From NCBI GenBank assembly GCA_005888465.1, contig VAYJ01000098.1, positions 1 through 6,118 of the forward strand: a DNA stretch of 6,118 nucleotides, read 5' to 3'. The notes below the pieces were generated by a model, which saw nothing but the letters and a program-made list of their open reading frames with translations, did no database searches and was not told the origin of the DNA. The position numbers were made by a program, and so were the translations under genes. The DNA is from Actinomycetota bacterium (lineage in GTDB: Bacteria; Actinomycetota; UBA4738). Positions 1 through 5,905 of the stretch are shown piece by piece. Every line of letters starts with the position of its first letter. Position 1 is the first letter of the stretch.

Positions 1-665
1 CCGACGACCTCCTGCACGGGGGTGGTGTCCTCGGCCGACAGGCCCAGGTCTTCGACCGAGAGCTGCTCGAGCGGCTTCTGCTTCGCCTGCATGATGCCTT
101 TGAGCGTGGGGTAGCGGGGTTCGTTCACCGCCGCCGTGACGGTGACGAGCGCGGGAAGTGGGCATTCGATCGAGTCGTAGCCGCTCTCGGTCTGACGCTC
201 GACGAGGAGGCTGCCATCGCGGGCCTCGATCTTCCGCGCGAACGTCGCGCTCGGCAGGCCGAGGAGCTCCGCAACCGTCATCGGCAGCGTGCCGGTCGAG
301 CCGTCCGTCGACTCGACGCCACCGATCACCACGTCGAACTCCAGGCGTTTCAGGGCCGCCGCAAGCACGCGCGCGGTGACGAGCGCGTCGGCGCCGCGCA
401 GGCGGTCGTCGGTGACCAGCACGGCCTTGTGTGCGCCCATCGAGAGCGCCCGCCGGACGCCGGCGAGCGCCACCTCGGGACCCATCGAGACGATCGTGAC
501 CTCGCCGCCGGAGCCTTCTGCCAGTTGGAGGGCCGCTTCGACGCCGTGCTCGTCGCCGGGGTCGAGCGCGCCCTCGACGCCCTCGCGCTTCAAGCGGAAG
601 TCGCTTCCCATCTCGGGGACGCCGTTCGGATTCGGTACGTACTTCGCCAGGACCACGACGTTCAT
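1..665 (-). CDS. etfB: Electron transfer flavoprotein beta subunit (3' end off the window)
   Basis: The small subunit of the heterodimeric electron transfer flavoprotein, a soluble cytoplasmic carrier. It takes electrons from acyl-CoA and related dehydrogenases and passes them to ETF:quinone oxidoreductase or another acceptor. The product starts MNVVVLAKYVPNPNGVPEMG, and 221 complete codons are visible, against about 250-260 residues for the family, so roughly 30-40 C-terminal residues lie outside the window. Family marks are the N-terminal VVVLAKYVP strand, a Rossmann-like core with VSMGPEVAL (about 60-68), DGSTG (121-125) in the AMP-binding region, and the late conserved stretch VNEPRYPTLKGIMQAKQKP (180-198). 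The ATG at 663-665 fits the family N-terminus. Shine-Dalgarno match is poor; a minus-strand TAAGGT at 676-681 could be a -10 element giving a very short leader, or the gene may be read through from pilT 47 bases upstream. The partner etfA would be expected just beyond the left edge. Family assignment is firm; the electron donor is unknown. Confidence 0.95.
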   Translation of the reverse strand, partial: MNVVVLAKYVPNPNGVPEMGSDFRLKREGVEGALDPGDEHGVEAALQLAEGSGGEVTIVSMGPEVALAGVRRALSMGAHKAVLVTDDRLRGADALVTARVLAAALKRLEFDVVIGGVESTDGSTGTLPMTVAELLGLPSATFARKIEARDGSLLVERQTESGYDSIECPLPALVTVTAAVNEPRYPTLKGIMQAKQKPLEQLSVEDLGLSAEDTTPVQEVV

Positions 666-712
666 GTCGCCCCAGACCTTACCAACCGGAACGCGGAGGA
701 AACCCCGTGGCT

Positions 713-1792
713 CTAAGCGGAGATCGGCATGCCCGCCTGCTCCAGCATGAGCTGGAAGTCGTGACGCTGCGAGGCGATCTGCATGGCGTCGACGATCGAG
801 ACCAGGCCGCGCTGTACGAGCGAGAACAGGGACTGGTCGAACGTCTGCATCCCGTAGAACTCCCCCTCGGCGATGATGCCGTGGATCTCCGGCGTCGCGT
901 TCGAGTCGACGATCCGGTCGGCGACGCGCCCGTTGTTCACCAGGACCTCGATCGCCGGGATGCGCCCGCCGCCGATCCTGGGCACCAGGCGCTGTGAGAT
1001 GACGCCCCGCAGCACGCTCGCGAGGGTCGTTCGGATCTGGTTCTGCTGGTAAGGGGGGAAGAAGTCGACGATGCGGTTGACGGTCTCGACCGAGTCTTTC
1101 GTGTGCAGGGTCGAGAGCACCAGGTGGCCGGTCTCGGCCGCGGCGAGGGCGGCCTTCACGGTCTCGGTGTCGCGCATCTCACCGATGAGGATCACGTCGG
1201 GGTCCTGCCGCATCGCTGCCCGCATGGCGTCGACGTAGCTCTCGGTGTCCACGCCCAGCTCCCGCTGGTTGACGGTGCCGCGCTTGTGCGGATGCAGGAC
1301 CTCGATAGGATCCTCGATCGTGAGGATGTGCACGGGCATGTTCGCGTTGATGTAATCGACCATGCATCCAAGCGTCGTCGTCTTGCCAGCGCCGGTGGGG
1401 CCGGTGACCAGGACCAGACCACGCGCCTCGCTCGCGAGCTGGCTCACCACCGGCGGGAGCCCCAGTTCCTCGAAGCTCCCCGTGGAGGTCCGCACGCGCC
1501 GCATCACCACGGTGATCGCTCCGCGCTGGTGGAACACGTTCACGCGGAAGCGGCCGACGCCTGCGAGCGAATGCGCGAAGTCCGCCTCCCGCTTCTGCTC
1601 CAGCTGGTCGCGGCGATCGGGCGGCATGATCGAATGGGCGATGAGCGCCGTGTCGTCGGCCGTGAGGGGCTTGCCCTCCAGCCGGCGTAGCTCGCCGTCG
1701 ACGCGGATGAGCGGGGGCGAGCCCGCGGTGAGGTGAAGGTCCGACCCGGAATTCTCGGCGACCGTTCGAAGCAACCCGGTCAGGTCGAGCAT
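713..1792 (-). CDS. pilT: Type IV pilus twitching motility ATPase PilT
   Basis: A hexameric secretion-type ATPase at the cytoplasmic base of the type IV pilus; family members power pilin depolymerisation, retraction and twitching. The 359-residue product is the usual PilT length. In order: an N-terminal PAS-like region (about 1-100) with SDLHLTAGSPPLIRVDGEL; Walker A GPTGAGKTT (131-139); Asp box LTIEDPIE (157-164); Walker B VILIGEMRD (200-208) with the catalytic glutamate; and His box GHLVLSTLHT (222-231). The PilT-type HTKDSVETVNRIVDFFP stretch, the length, and the absence of the long N-terminal domain and tetracysteine zinc motif of PilB favour the retraction class. The C-terminal region where classical PilT has AIRNLIRE reads RVADRIVD (about 289-296). 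The ATG at 1790-1792 follows AGGAGGTAC directly, giving a strong ribosome site at only three bases' spacing. No other pilus gene is visible here. etfB follows 47 bases downstream on the same strand with no clear terminator between them. Confidence 0.95.
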   Translation of the reverse strand: MLDLTGLLRTVAENSGSDLHLTAGSPPLIRVDGELRRLEGKPLTADDTALIAHSIMPPDRRDQLEQKREADFAHSLAGVGRFRVNVFHQRGAITVVMRRVRTSTGSFEELGLPPVVSQLASEARGLVLVTGPTGAGKTTTLGCMVDYINANMPVHILTIEDPIEVLHPHKRGTVNQRELGVDTESYVDAMRAAMRQDPDVILIGEMRDTETVKAALAAAETGHLVLSTLHTKDSVETVNRIVDFFPPYQQNQIRTTLASVLRGVISQRLVPRIGGGRIPAIEVLVNNGRVADRIVDSNATPEIHGIIAEGEFYGMQTFDQSLFSLVQRGLVSIVDAMQIASQRHDFQLMLEQAGMPISA

Positions 1793-1795
1793 GTA

Positions 1796-1801
1796 CCTCC
1801 T
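1796..1801 (-). promoter_or_regulatory. Shine-Dalgarno site of pilT
   Basis: The minus strand reads AGGAGG, continuing TAC into the pilT ATG at 1790-1792. It matches the anti-Shine-Dalgarno sequence very well, but the gap from GGAGG to ATG is only three bases, shorter than the usual five to nine. The next in-frame candidates, a CTG at codon 4 and a TTG at codon 7, are less attractive, and the family N-terminus supports the ATG. Confidence 0.7.
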
Positions 1802-1920
1802 CGCAGACGCAATCTGGCGACGGTTCCCTACAGTTCTCGGGCACGACGGCGCTCACCTTGAACTGCACCGACGTGCGGGGTCGCCCGTCCGCCGTGGGAC
1901 CGATCTGCCTACGACGGTGA

Positions 1921-1960
1921 CGCCGCCCGAGACTAGGCCTTAGGCCGAAGGGCGGATGGC
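1921..1960. repeat. Nested GC-rich inverted repeat in the pilT leader
   Basis: Outer arms CCGCCC (1923-1928) and GGGCGG (1950-1955) enclose an inner pair GGCC (1936-1939) and GGCC (1943-1946) separated by TTA, so the segment can fold as a two-step hairpin. It lies just downstream of the presumed pilT transcription start and would be part of the 5' leader. It also lies upstream of the divergent gene, where it could act as a DNA-level operator. There is no T-run after it on either strand, so it does not look like an intrinsic terminator. The rest of the 202-base intergenic region (1793-1994) holds a weaker inverted repeat, CAGTTC (1831-1836) with GAACTG (1860-1865). I recognise no riboswitch there and no convincing plus-strand promoter. 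Confidence 0.35.
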
Positions 1961-1962
1961 GC

Positions 1963-1989
1963 GGATCGGCCGAACCCATCAGACTTGAG
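1963..1989 (-). promoter_or_regulatory. Possible sigma-28 (FliA/SigD/WhiG-like) promoter for pilT
   Basis: On the minus strand a TCAA element (1988-1985, inside CTCAAGTC) is followed after exactly 15 bases by CCGATCC (1969-1963), preceded by G. The known sigma-28 family consensus is about TAAA, 14-16 bases, then GCCGATAA/T, so the -10 core GCCGAT is perfect, the -35 has one mismatch, and the spacing fits. Transcription would start near 1957 and give pilT an untranslated leader of about 165 bases. The element ends six bases from the start codon of the divergent receiver-domain gene. Sigma-28 control of motility and pilus genes is known in several bacterial groups; whether this organism has such a sigma factor cannot be seen here. 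The match was found by eye and not scored against a background. Confidence 0.45.
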
Positions 1990-1994
1990 CCCAC

Positions 1995-2915
1995 GTGGAT
2001 CCCGCCGATGCCATCGCCCCGTGGCCTCGCGTCCTGCTGGTCGAGGACGATCAGGCCAACCGCAAACGCATCAGCGCCATTCTCGCCGAACAGGGCGTGA
2101 CCGTCATCGGTGAGGCCTCCGACGGCGCGAGCGGCGTTCGGCTCGCCCGCGAGCTGGAGCCCGACGTGGTGCTGATGGACATGCGCATGCCATTCATGGG
2201 CGGCCTCGAGGCGACACGCGCAATCAAGGAGAAGCTGCCGCTCACCCAAGTGATCATCCTCACCAGCTACGAGGGGCCGCTCCCCTCGCGGAGCGCCGAA
2301 CAGGCGGGCGCCTACGCCTACCTGGTCAAGGGCTGCTCGGCCCAGCTGCTGCGCGAGATGATCTTCCAGGCCTGGACCTATCGCGCGGGGCTGCAGCGGG
2401 CCATCGAGGAGCAGACCGCCGACGGGTTCACCTCGATGTTCTTCGGTAGTGCCCGTCCGGATGAGCCCAGGGGGCAGGGCGACGTGCCGCCCCGCGACCC
2501 GGGGGAGCCGATGGACCCGTTCGGACCGGAGGACGCGCTTCCGGCCGAGGAGCCGATGCCTGACGCCGTCCCCGAGGACCTGGTGGAGCGGTTCGGGCGG
2601 GAGGCCCGCCAGACCGTCCGGTTCCGCAACTCCCGACGCTACCGCTGGTTCCGTCAGGCGAAGGGGGGCTTCCGCGACTTCCGCGACCGCGAGGTCTGGA
2701 CGGTCGCGGTGATCGTGTTCGGGATGGCGCTCTTCGGCCTGGCCCTGATCGCGGCCCTCGGCTACATGATCGTGCTCTGGCCGTGGACGGGCCTGTTCAT
2801 CGTCGCGCCCGTGATGGTCCTGCTCCCGTTCTCGCTCTGGCTCGCCGTGCGCATCGTCCGGCGCGAGCGCAAGGATCGCGAGGAGCAGGGCAAGATGTTC
2901 ACCTCCGGCTGGTAG
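1995..2915 (+). CDS. Membrane-anchored response regulator: receiver domain plus two C-terminal transmembrane helices
   Basis: A 306-residue protein with a complete CheY-like receiver domain (about 11-130) and no recognisable DNA-binding, cyclase or other output domain. Visible receiver residues are the acidic pocket E17-D18-D19 (LLVEDD), phospho-acceptor D62 in VVLMDMRMP, T90 in IILTSY, the aromatic switch Y109 and K112 in YLVKG, so it should accept phosphate from a histidine kinase. Residues about 140-205 form a proline- and acid-rich, probably disordered linker. A strongly basic stretch (about 207-232, many Arg with aromatics) follows, then two hydrophobic helices (about 234-262 and 265-287) and a charged tail. 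This predicts a membrane hairpin with receiver and tail both cytoplasmic. The GTG at 1995 is the first possible start because an in-frame TGA lies at 1986-1988. No Shine-Dalgarno sequence is visible. It is transcribed divergently from pilT, which suggests but does not prove a role in pilus control. The C-terminal part is a family I do not recognise. Confidence 0.9.
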   Translation: MDPADAIAPWPRVLLVEDDQANRKRISAILAEQGVTVIGEASDGASGVRLARELEPDVVLMDMRMPFMGGLEATRAIKEKLPLTQVIILTSYEGPLPSRSAEQAGAYAYLVKGCSAQLLREMIFQAWTYRAGLQRAIEEQTADGFTSMFFGSARPDEPRGQGDVPPRDPGEPMDPFGPEDALPAEEPMPDAVPEDLVERFGREARQTVRFRNSRRYRWFRQAKGGFRDFRDREVWTVAVIVFGMALFGLALIAALGYMIVLWPWTGLFIVAPVMVLLPFSLWLAVRIVRRERKDREEQGKMFTSGW

Positions 2916-2927
2916 GAGCGCCCGGAG

Positions 2928-2933
2928 TAAGAT
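2928..2933 (+). promoter_or_regulatory. Possible -10 element for a leaderless cupin transcript
   Basis: TAAGAT fits the TANNNT -10 pattern and ends seven bases before the ATG at 2941, the geometry of leaderless promoters known in Actinomycetota and Deinococcota. The only Shine-Dalgarno-like sequence, GGAG at 2924-2927, is 13 bases from the ATG, which is too far to be good. No clear -35 is visible, and the gene is only 25 bases after the preceding stop, so read-through from the receiver gene is the alternative. Confidence 0.35.
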
Positions 2934-2940
2934 TCGGCCC

Positions 2941-3480
2941 ATGACCGAGCGGGCCGTCGGCGATCTCGACGAGGTCCTGGGGAACCTCGGCGTCTTCCGC
3001 TCCTCGCCGGACGATCTTCTGGCCACCTGCCCGTCGGGCTTCCGCCGTGTCCCGATCACGCAGGGCGACGGCTTCTATATCTCGCTCCAGGGCTTCGCGC
3101 CGAACCAGGTGGCGTTCGCGCATACGCATCCGGACTCCGAGGAGTGGACGGTCGTGCTCTCGGGCACGGGGCGCGCGCTCCTCGCCGACGAGCCGGTCCC
3201 GCTCTCCCCAGGCGTGGTGGTCGGGCGCGCGGCCTCGCATCCGCACGGCTTCGTGAGCGGTGACGAGCCGCTCCGCCTCCTCTCGATCCAGCTCCCGCGT
3301 CCGAAGGAGGGCGCCACGACGTGGGACGAGCCGGGGGGCACGTCCGATCCCATCGAGTGCCGCTGGGGCGGGAGCTGCCGGCGTTGCCCACGGTGCGGCG
3401 GGCACAGCAAGCGTGCGACCGCCGGGCTCTTCTCCTGCGAGAACTGCACGCTCGACTTCTCCGGCGCGGCACAGGCGTGA
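2941..3480 (+). CDS. Cupin-domain protein with C-terminal cysteine-rich zinc ribbon
   Basis: A 179-residue, probably cytoplasmic protein. Residues about 35-120 form a small beta-barrel cupin. Motif 1 is seen as HTHPDSEEWTVVLSGTG, with H61, H63 and E68 as likely metal ligands and G75 at the expected spacing; motif 2 lies around GVVVGRAASHPHGFVS (91-106), giving H100 or H102 as the fourth ligand. After a short linker, residues 140-169 carry six cysteines: C140, C146, C149, C152 (CPRC) and C166, C169 (CENC). The CPRC/CENC pair, 13 residues apart, looks like a zinc ribbon. Cupins range from dioxygenases and isomerases to small-molecule sensors, so the reaction cannot be named. The added zinc ribbon could serve protein or nucleic-acid contact. 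Its stop codon overlaps the start of the decarboxylase gene by four bases, placing it first in the apparent operon, as an enzyme or a sensor for the pathway. Confidence 0.85.
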   Translation: MTERAVGDLDEVLGNLGVFRSSPDDLLATCPSGFRRVPITQGDGFYISLQGFAPNQVAFAHTHPDSEEWTVVLSGTGRALLADEPVPLSPGVVVGRAASHPHGFVSGDEPLRLLSIQLPRPKEGATTWDEPGGTSDPIECRWGGSCRRCPRCGGHSKRATAGLFSCENCTLDFSGAAQA

Positions 3481-4898
3481 CGCCCGCGGCGAGGCCGCCC
3501 CTCGAGCCGTCGGCCGAGGAGATGCGGGACATGGCGTCCCGGGCGACCGAGCTGCTCGTGTCGTTCATCGAAGAGCTTCCCGACGCGCCGGCGCACGACC
3601 TGGACGGCGCCCTCGAGATCGCGCGGACATACCGGGAGGCCGCGCCCGGGCGTGGCCGCGGCATCGACGAAGTGCTCGCGCGGGTGTCCGCAGCCGCCGA
3701 GAAGGGCTTCAACACGGCCGGGCCGGGCTACCTCGCATACATCCCCGGCGGGGGCCTCTTCGCTGCGGCGCTCGCCGACTACCTCTCGCTCGGCCTGAAC
3801 CGCTACGTCGGGGTGTGGAACGCGGCGCCGGCGCTCGCCCAGATCGAGGCCACCGTGATCCGATGGCTGTGCGACCTGTACGACTACCCGGTGGAGGCGC
3901 GGGGCATCCTCACGAGCGGCGGCTCGATGGCCAACTTCTCCGCGATCGTGGCGGCGCGTCGGGCGCTGCTCCCGGAAGACTTCCTCGCCGGGACCCTGTA
4001 CGGGTCGAGCCAGCTGCACGCCTCGGTCTCCAAGGCGGCGGTGCTCGCGGGGTTCCCGGCGCGGAACGTGCGCTCGGTCGCCACGACGCCGGACCTCCGC
4101 ATCGACGTCGCGGCGCTCGAGCGCATGATCGAGAAGGACCGCGCCGCGGGCCTGCGCCCGTTCCTGCTCGCTGCGAACGCCGGCTCGACGAACACCGGCG
4201 CGGTGGACCCGCTCCGCGAGTGCGCCGAGGTGGCCGCGCGCGAAGGGCTCTGGCTGCACGTGGACGGCGCCTACGGCGGGTTCTTCCAGCTGACCGACCG
4301 CGGCCGGCAGGCGTTCGCCGGGATCGACGCTGCCGACTCGATCACGCTCGATCCACACAAGGGGCTCTTCCTGCCGTACGGGACGGGGTGCCTGCTCGTG
4401 CGCGACGGGCCGCGCCTGCGGGAGGCGCACCAGGTAGCCGCGGCCTACCTGCAGGACCTGGCGCCCGAGGACGAGATCCCGAACTTCGCCGACTCCTCGC
4501 CCGAGCTGTCTCGCGACTTCCGTGGCCTGCGCGTGTGGCTGCCCGTGATGCTCCACGGGATGGATGCCTTCCGCGCAGCGCTCGACGAGAAGCTGGACCT
4601 CACCCGGCTCCTCTACGACGCGCTCGCTGACACGCCGGGGTTCGAAGTCCCCTGGGCGCCGCAGATGACCGTCGTGGCGTTCCGGTACCGTCCGCGCGAG
4701 GGCGACCCCGAGGCATTCAACCGGGCGCTGCTCGAACGGATCAACGCATCCCGCCGGGTCTTCCTGTCGAGCACCACGATCGAGGACCGGTTCGTGCTGC
4801 GCGCCTGCATCGTGAGCCACCGGACCCACCTGGATCGCATCGAGGAGGCGATCGACATCATCCGAACCGCGGCCGTCGACTTGGAGGCAAGCGCATGA
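3477..4898 (+). CDS. PLP-dependent group II amino acid decarboxylase (AADC/tyrosine/glutamate decarboxylase superfamily)
   Basis: A 473-residue fold-type I PLP enzyme expected to remove the alpha-carboxylate of an amino acid to give an amine and CO2. Visible landmarks: TSGGSMANFSAI (146-157) for phosphate binding; H181 in SSQLHASVSKAA, the ring-stacking histidine; AGSTNTGAVDP (235-245); D263 in HVDGAYGG, which pairs with the pyridine nitrogen; and K295 in LDPHKG, the Schiff-base lysine. Y324 lies 29 residues after that lysine, the spacing of the catalytic loop tyrosine in animal DOPA decarboxylase (K303/Y332), which argues for decarboxylation over the aldehyde-forming variants. After the loop, SRDFRGLRVWLPVMLHG matches the family. 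The lysine motif is DPHKG where classic AADC has NPHKW. I chose GTG 3477, which overlaps the cupin stop as GTGA; the next start, ATG at 3522, would cut into the family's N-terminal helix, and an open frame back to 3321 reads unlike protein. The substrate is not determined. Confidence 0.9.
   Translation: MTPAARPPLEPSAEEMRDMASRATELLVSFIEELPDAPAHDLDGALEIARTYREAAPGRGRGIDEVLARVSAAAEKGFNTAGPGYLAYIPGGGLFAAALADYLSLGLNRYVGVWNAAPALAQIEATVIRWLCDLYDYPVEARGILTSGGSMANFSAIVAARRALLPEDFLAGTLYGSSQLHASVSKAAVLAGFPARNVRSVATTPDLRIDVAALERMIEKDRAAGLRPFLLAANAGSTNTGAVDPLRECAEVAAREGLWLHVDGAYGGFFQLTDRGRQAFAGIDAADSITLDPHKGLFLPYGTGCLLVRDGPRLREAHQVAAAYLQDLAPEDEIPNFADSSPELSRDFRGLRVWLPVMLHGMDAFRAALDEKLDLTRLLYDALADTPGFEVPWAPQMTVVAFRYRPREGDPEAFNRALLERINASRRVFLSSTTIEDRFVLRACIVSHRTHLDRIEEAIDIIRTAAVDLEASA
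4883..4887 (+). promoter_or_regulatory. Shine-Dalgarno site of the cyclodeaminase-family gene
   Basis: GGAGG sits seven bases before the ATG at 4895, inside the last codons of the decarboxylase gene. It is the best-placed ribosome site in the window and fixes the start of the downstream gene despite the four-base ATGA overlap. Confidence 0.8.
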
Positions 4899-5905
4899 GC
4901 GGCGTGCTGATCCTCACCGAACGCGACATCCCGGCGCTCCTTCCCGTCGGGGAGTGCATCGACGTGATGGCCGAGGCGCTCGCCGCCCTGACGCGGGGCG
5001 ACGTGACCATGCCCCTTCGCACGATCGTGTGGCTTCCCGACCGCCACGGGCTCCTCGTGTCCATGCCGGTCGCGCTGGAGCCGGACGGGATGGCGGCGTT
5101 CAAGCTCCTGACCGTGTTTGCGGAGAACCGGGCCGTCGGCATCGAATCACATCAGGGTGCAGTCCTGCTCTTCGAGCTCGAGCACGGCCGCCTCCTCTCG
5201 ATCCTGGACGCGACCTCGATCACCGCCATCCGCACGGCGGCCGTGAGCGGCGTCGCGACGCGGCTCCTCGCGCGCGAGGACGCGGGCGATCTGGCGATCC
5301 TCGGCTCCGGGACGCAGGCCGGCACGCACCTCGAGGCGATGCGCGCCGTGCGTCCCATCCGGCGGGTTCGCGTGTGGAGCCGCTCGTCGGACAACGCGCG
5401 GCGCTTCGCCGAACGGGCGTCGGCCAGCCACGGCATCGAGGTCGAGCCGTCCGCGACCGCCGAGGATGCCGTCACGGGCGCGGACTTGATCTGCACTACA
5501 ACTGCCTCCCGCGAGCCGGTGCTGCGCGGCGAGTGGCTCGCGCCCGGTGCGCACGTGAACGCCATCGGTGCCGTCGGGGCCGACGCCCGGGAGCTCGACA
5601 CGGAGGCGATCCGGCGGAGCCGGTTGGTCGTCGACCGCCGGGAGAGCGCGGTGAACGAGGCGGGCGAGTTCGTGCTGGCGAAGGCCGAGGGCGCGATCCG
5701 AGACGACCACATCGTGGGCGAGCTGGGCGAGCTCGTGACGGGCGCGGTGCCGGGCCGGACGTCGCCCGAGGAGGTCACCGTCTTCCGGAGCATGGGGATC
5801 GCCGTCGAGGACCTGGCCGCGGCGCAGACCATCCATCGGCGGGCGATCGAGCGCGGCGTCGGGGTCATCGTCGAGCTCGGGGGCGGGAGCGATGCCGGCA
5901 CGTGA
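4895..5905 (+). CDS. Ornithine cyclodeaminase / mu-crystallin family NAD(P)-dependent enzyme
   Basis: A 336-residue protein of the usual family length. The family includes ornithine and lysine cyclodeaminases, archaeal alanine dehydrogenase, ketimine reductase (mu-crystallin), SbnB and EutC; all work on imines or amino acids with NAD(P). The first half (1-125 plus the C-terminus) is the substrate and dimer domain, with R42 (PLRTIVW), K70 (AAFKLLTVF) and R113 (ITAIRTAA) at the positions of the substrate-binding R, K and R of Pseudomonas ornithine cyclodeaminase. The Rossmann domain follows, with the dinucleotide loop GSGTQAGTH (137-145) and NAIGAVGADARELD (222-235). By ungapped comparison from memory, the catalytic aspartate of true ornithine cyclodeaminase (NAVGGD) falls at V227, so strict ornithine cyclisation is doubtful and an imine reductase or dehydrogenase role is more likely. 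It starts inside the decarboxylase stop (ATGA) and overlaps the next gene by 14 bases. The exact substrate is unknown. Confidence 0.92.
   Translation: MSGVLILTERDIPALLPVGECIDVMAEALAALTRGDVTMPLRTIVWLPDRHGLLVSMPVALEPDGMAAFKLLTVFAENRAVGIESHQGAVLLFELEHGRLLSILDATSITAIRTAAVSGVATRLLAREDAGDLAILGSGTQAGTHLEAMRAVRPIRRVRVWSRSSDNARRFAERASASHGIEVEPSATAEDAVTGADLICTTTASREPVLRGEWLAPGAHVNAIGAVGADARELDTEAIRRSRLVVDRRESAVNEAGEFVLAKAEGAIRDDHIVGELGELVTGAVPGRTSPEEVTVFRSMGIAVEDLAAAQTIHRRAIERGVGVIVELGGGSDAGT

Noticed and set aside
1831..1865. Inverted repeat CAGTTC/GAACTG in the pilT leader
   Set aside because: Arms are only six bases with a 23-base loop and no extension. This is common by chance and was kept only as a note in the leader description.
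1793..1994. Riboswitch or small protein in the pilT leader
   Set aside because: I could not match any known riboswitch core. The open frame through the leader simply continues into pilT out of frame, without a ribosome site.
1179..3059. A 626-codon open frame on the minus strand, antisense to the receiver gene and partly out of frame with pilT
   Set aside because: It is rich in Arg, Gly, Pro, Asp and His with no family motif, and it runs across an intergenic region and two genes with clear domains. Long antisense frames are expected in GC-rich DNA.
3321..3476. A 52-residue N-terminal extension of the decarboxylase from an ATG inside the cupin gene
   Set aside because: The extension is an Arg/Leu-rich reading of the zinc-ribbon codons in another frame, with no likeness to the family N-terminus. 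The GTG at 3477, which overlaps the cupin stop, fits better.
3260..4630. A 456-codon plus-strand frame overlapping the cupin and decarboxylase genes
   Set aside because: Arg/Ala/Gly-rich shadow translation in the wrong frame over the conserved decarboxylase.
3075..4829. A 584-codon minus-strand open frame opposite the decarboxylase and cupin genes
   Set aside because: Low-complexity composition (Arg, Val, Glu, Gly, His runs) and no recognisable domain; it mirrors the codon bias of two well-supported genes on the other strand.
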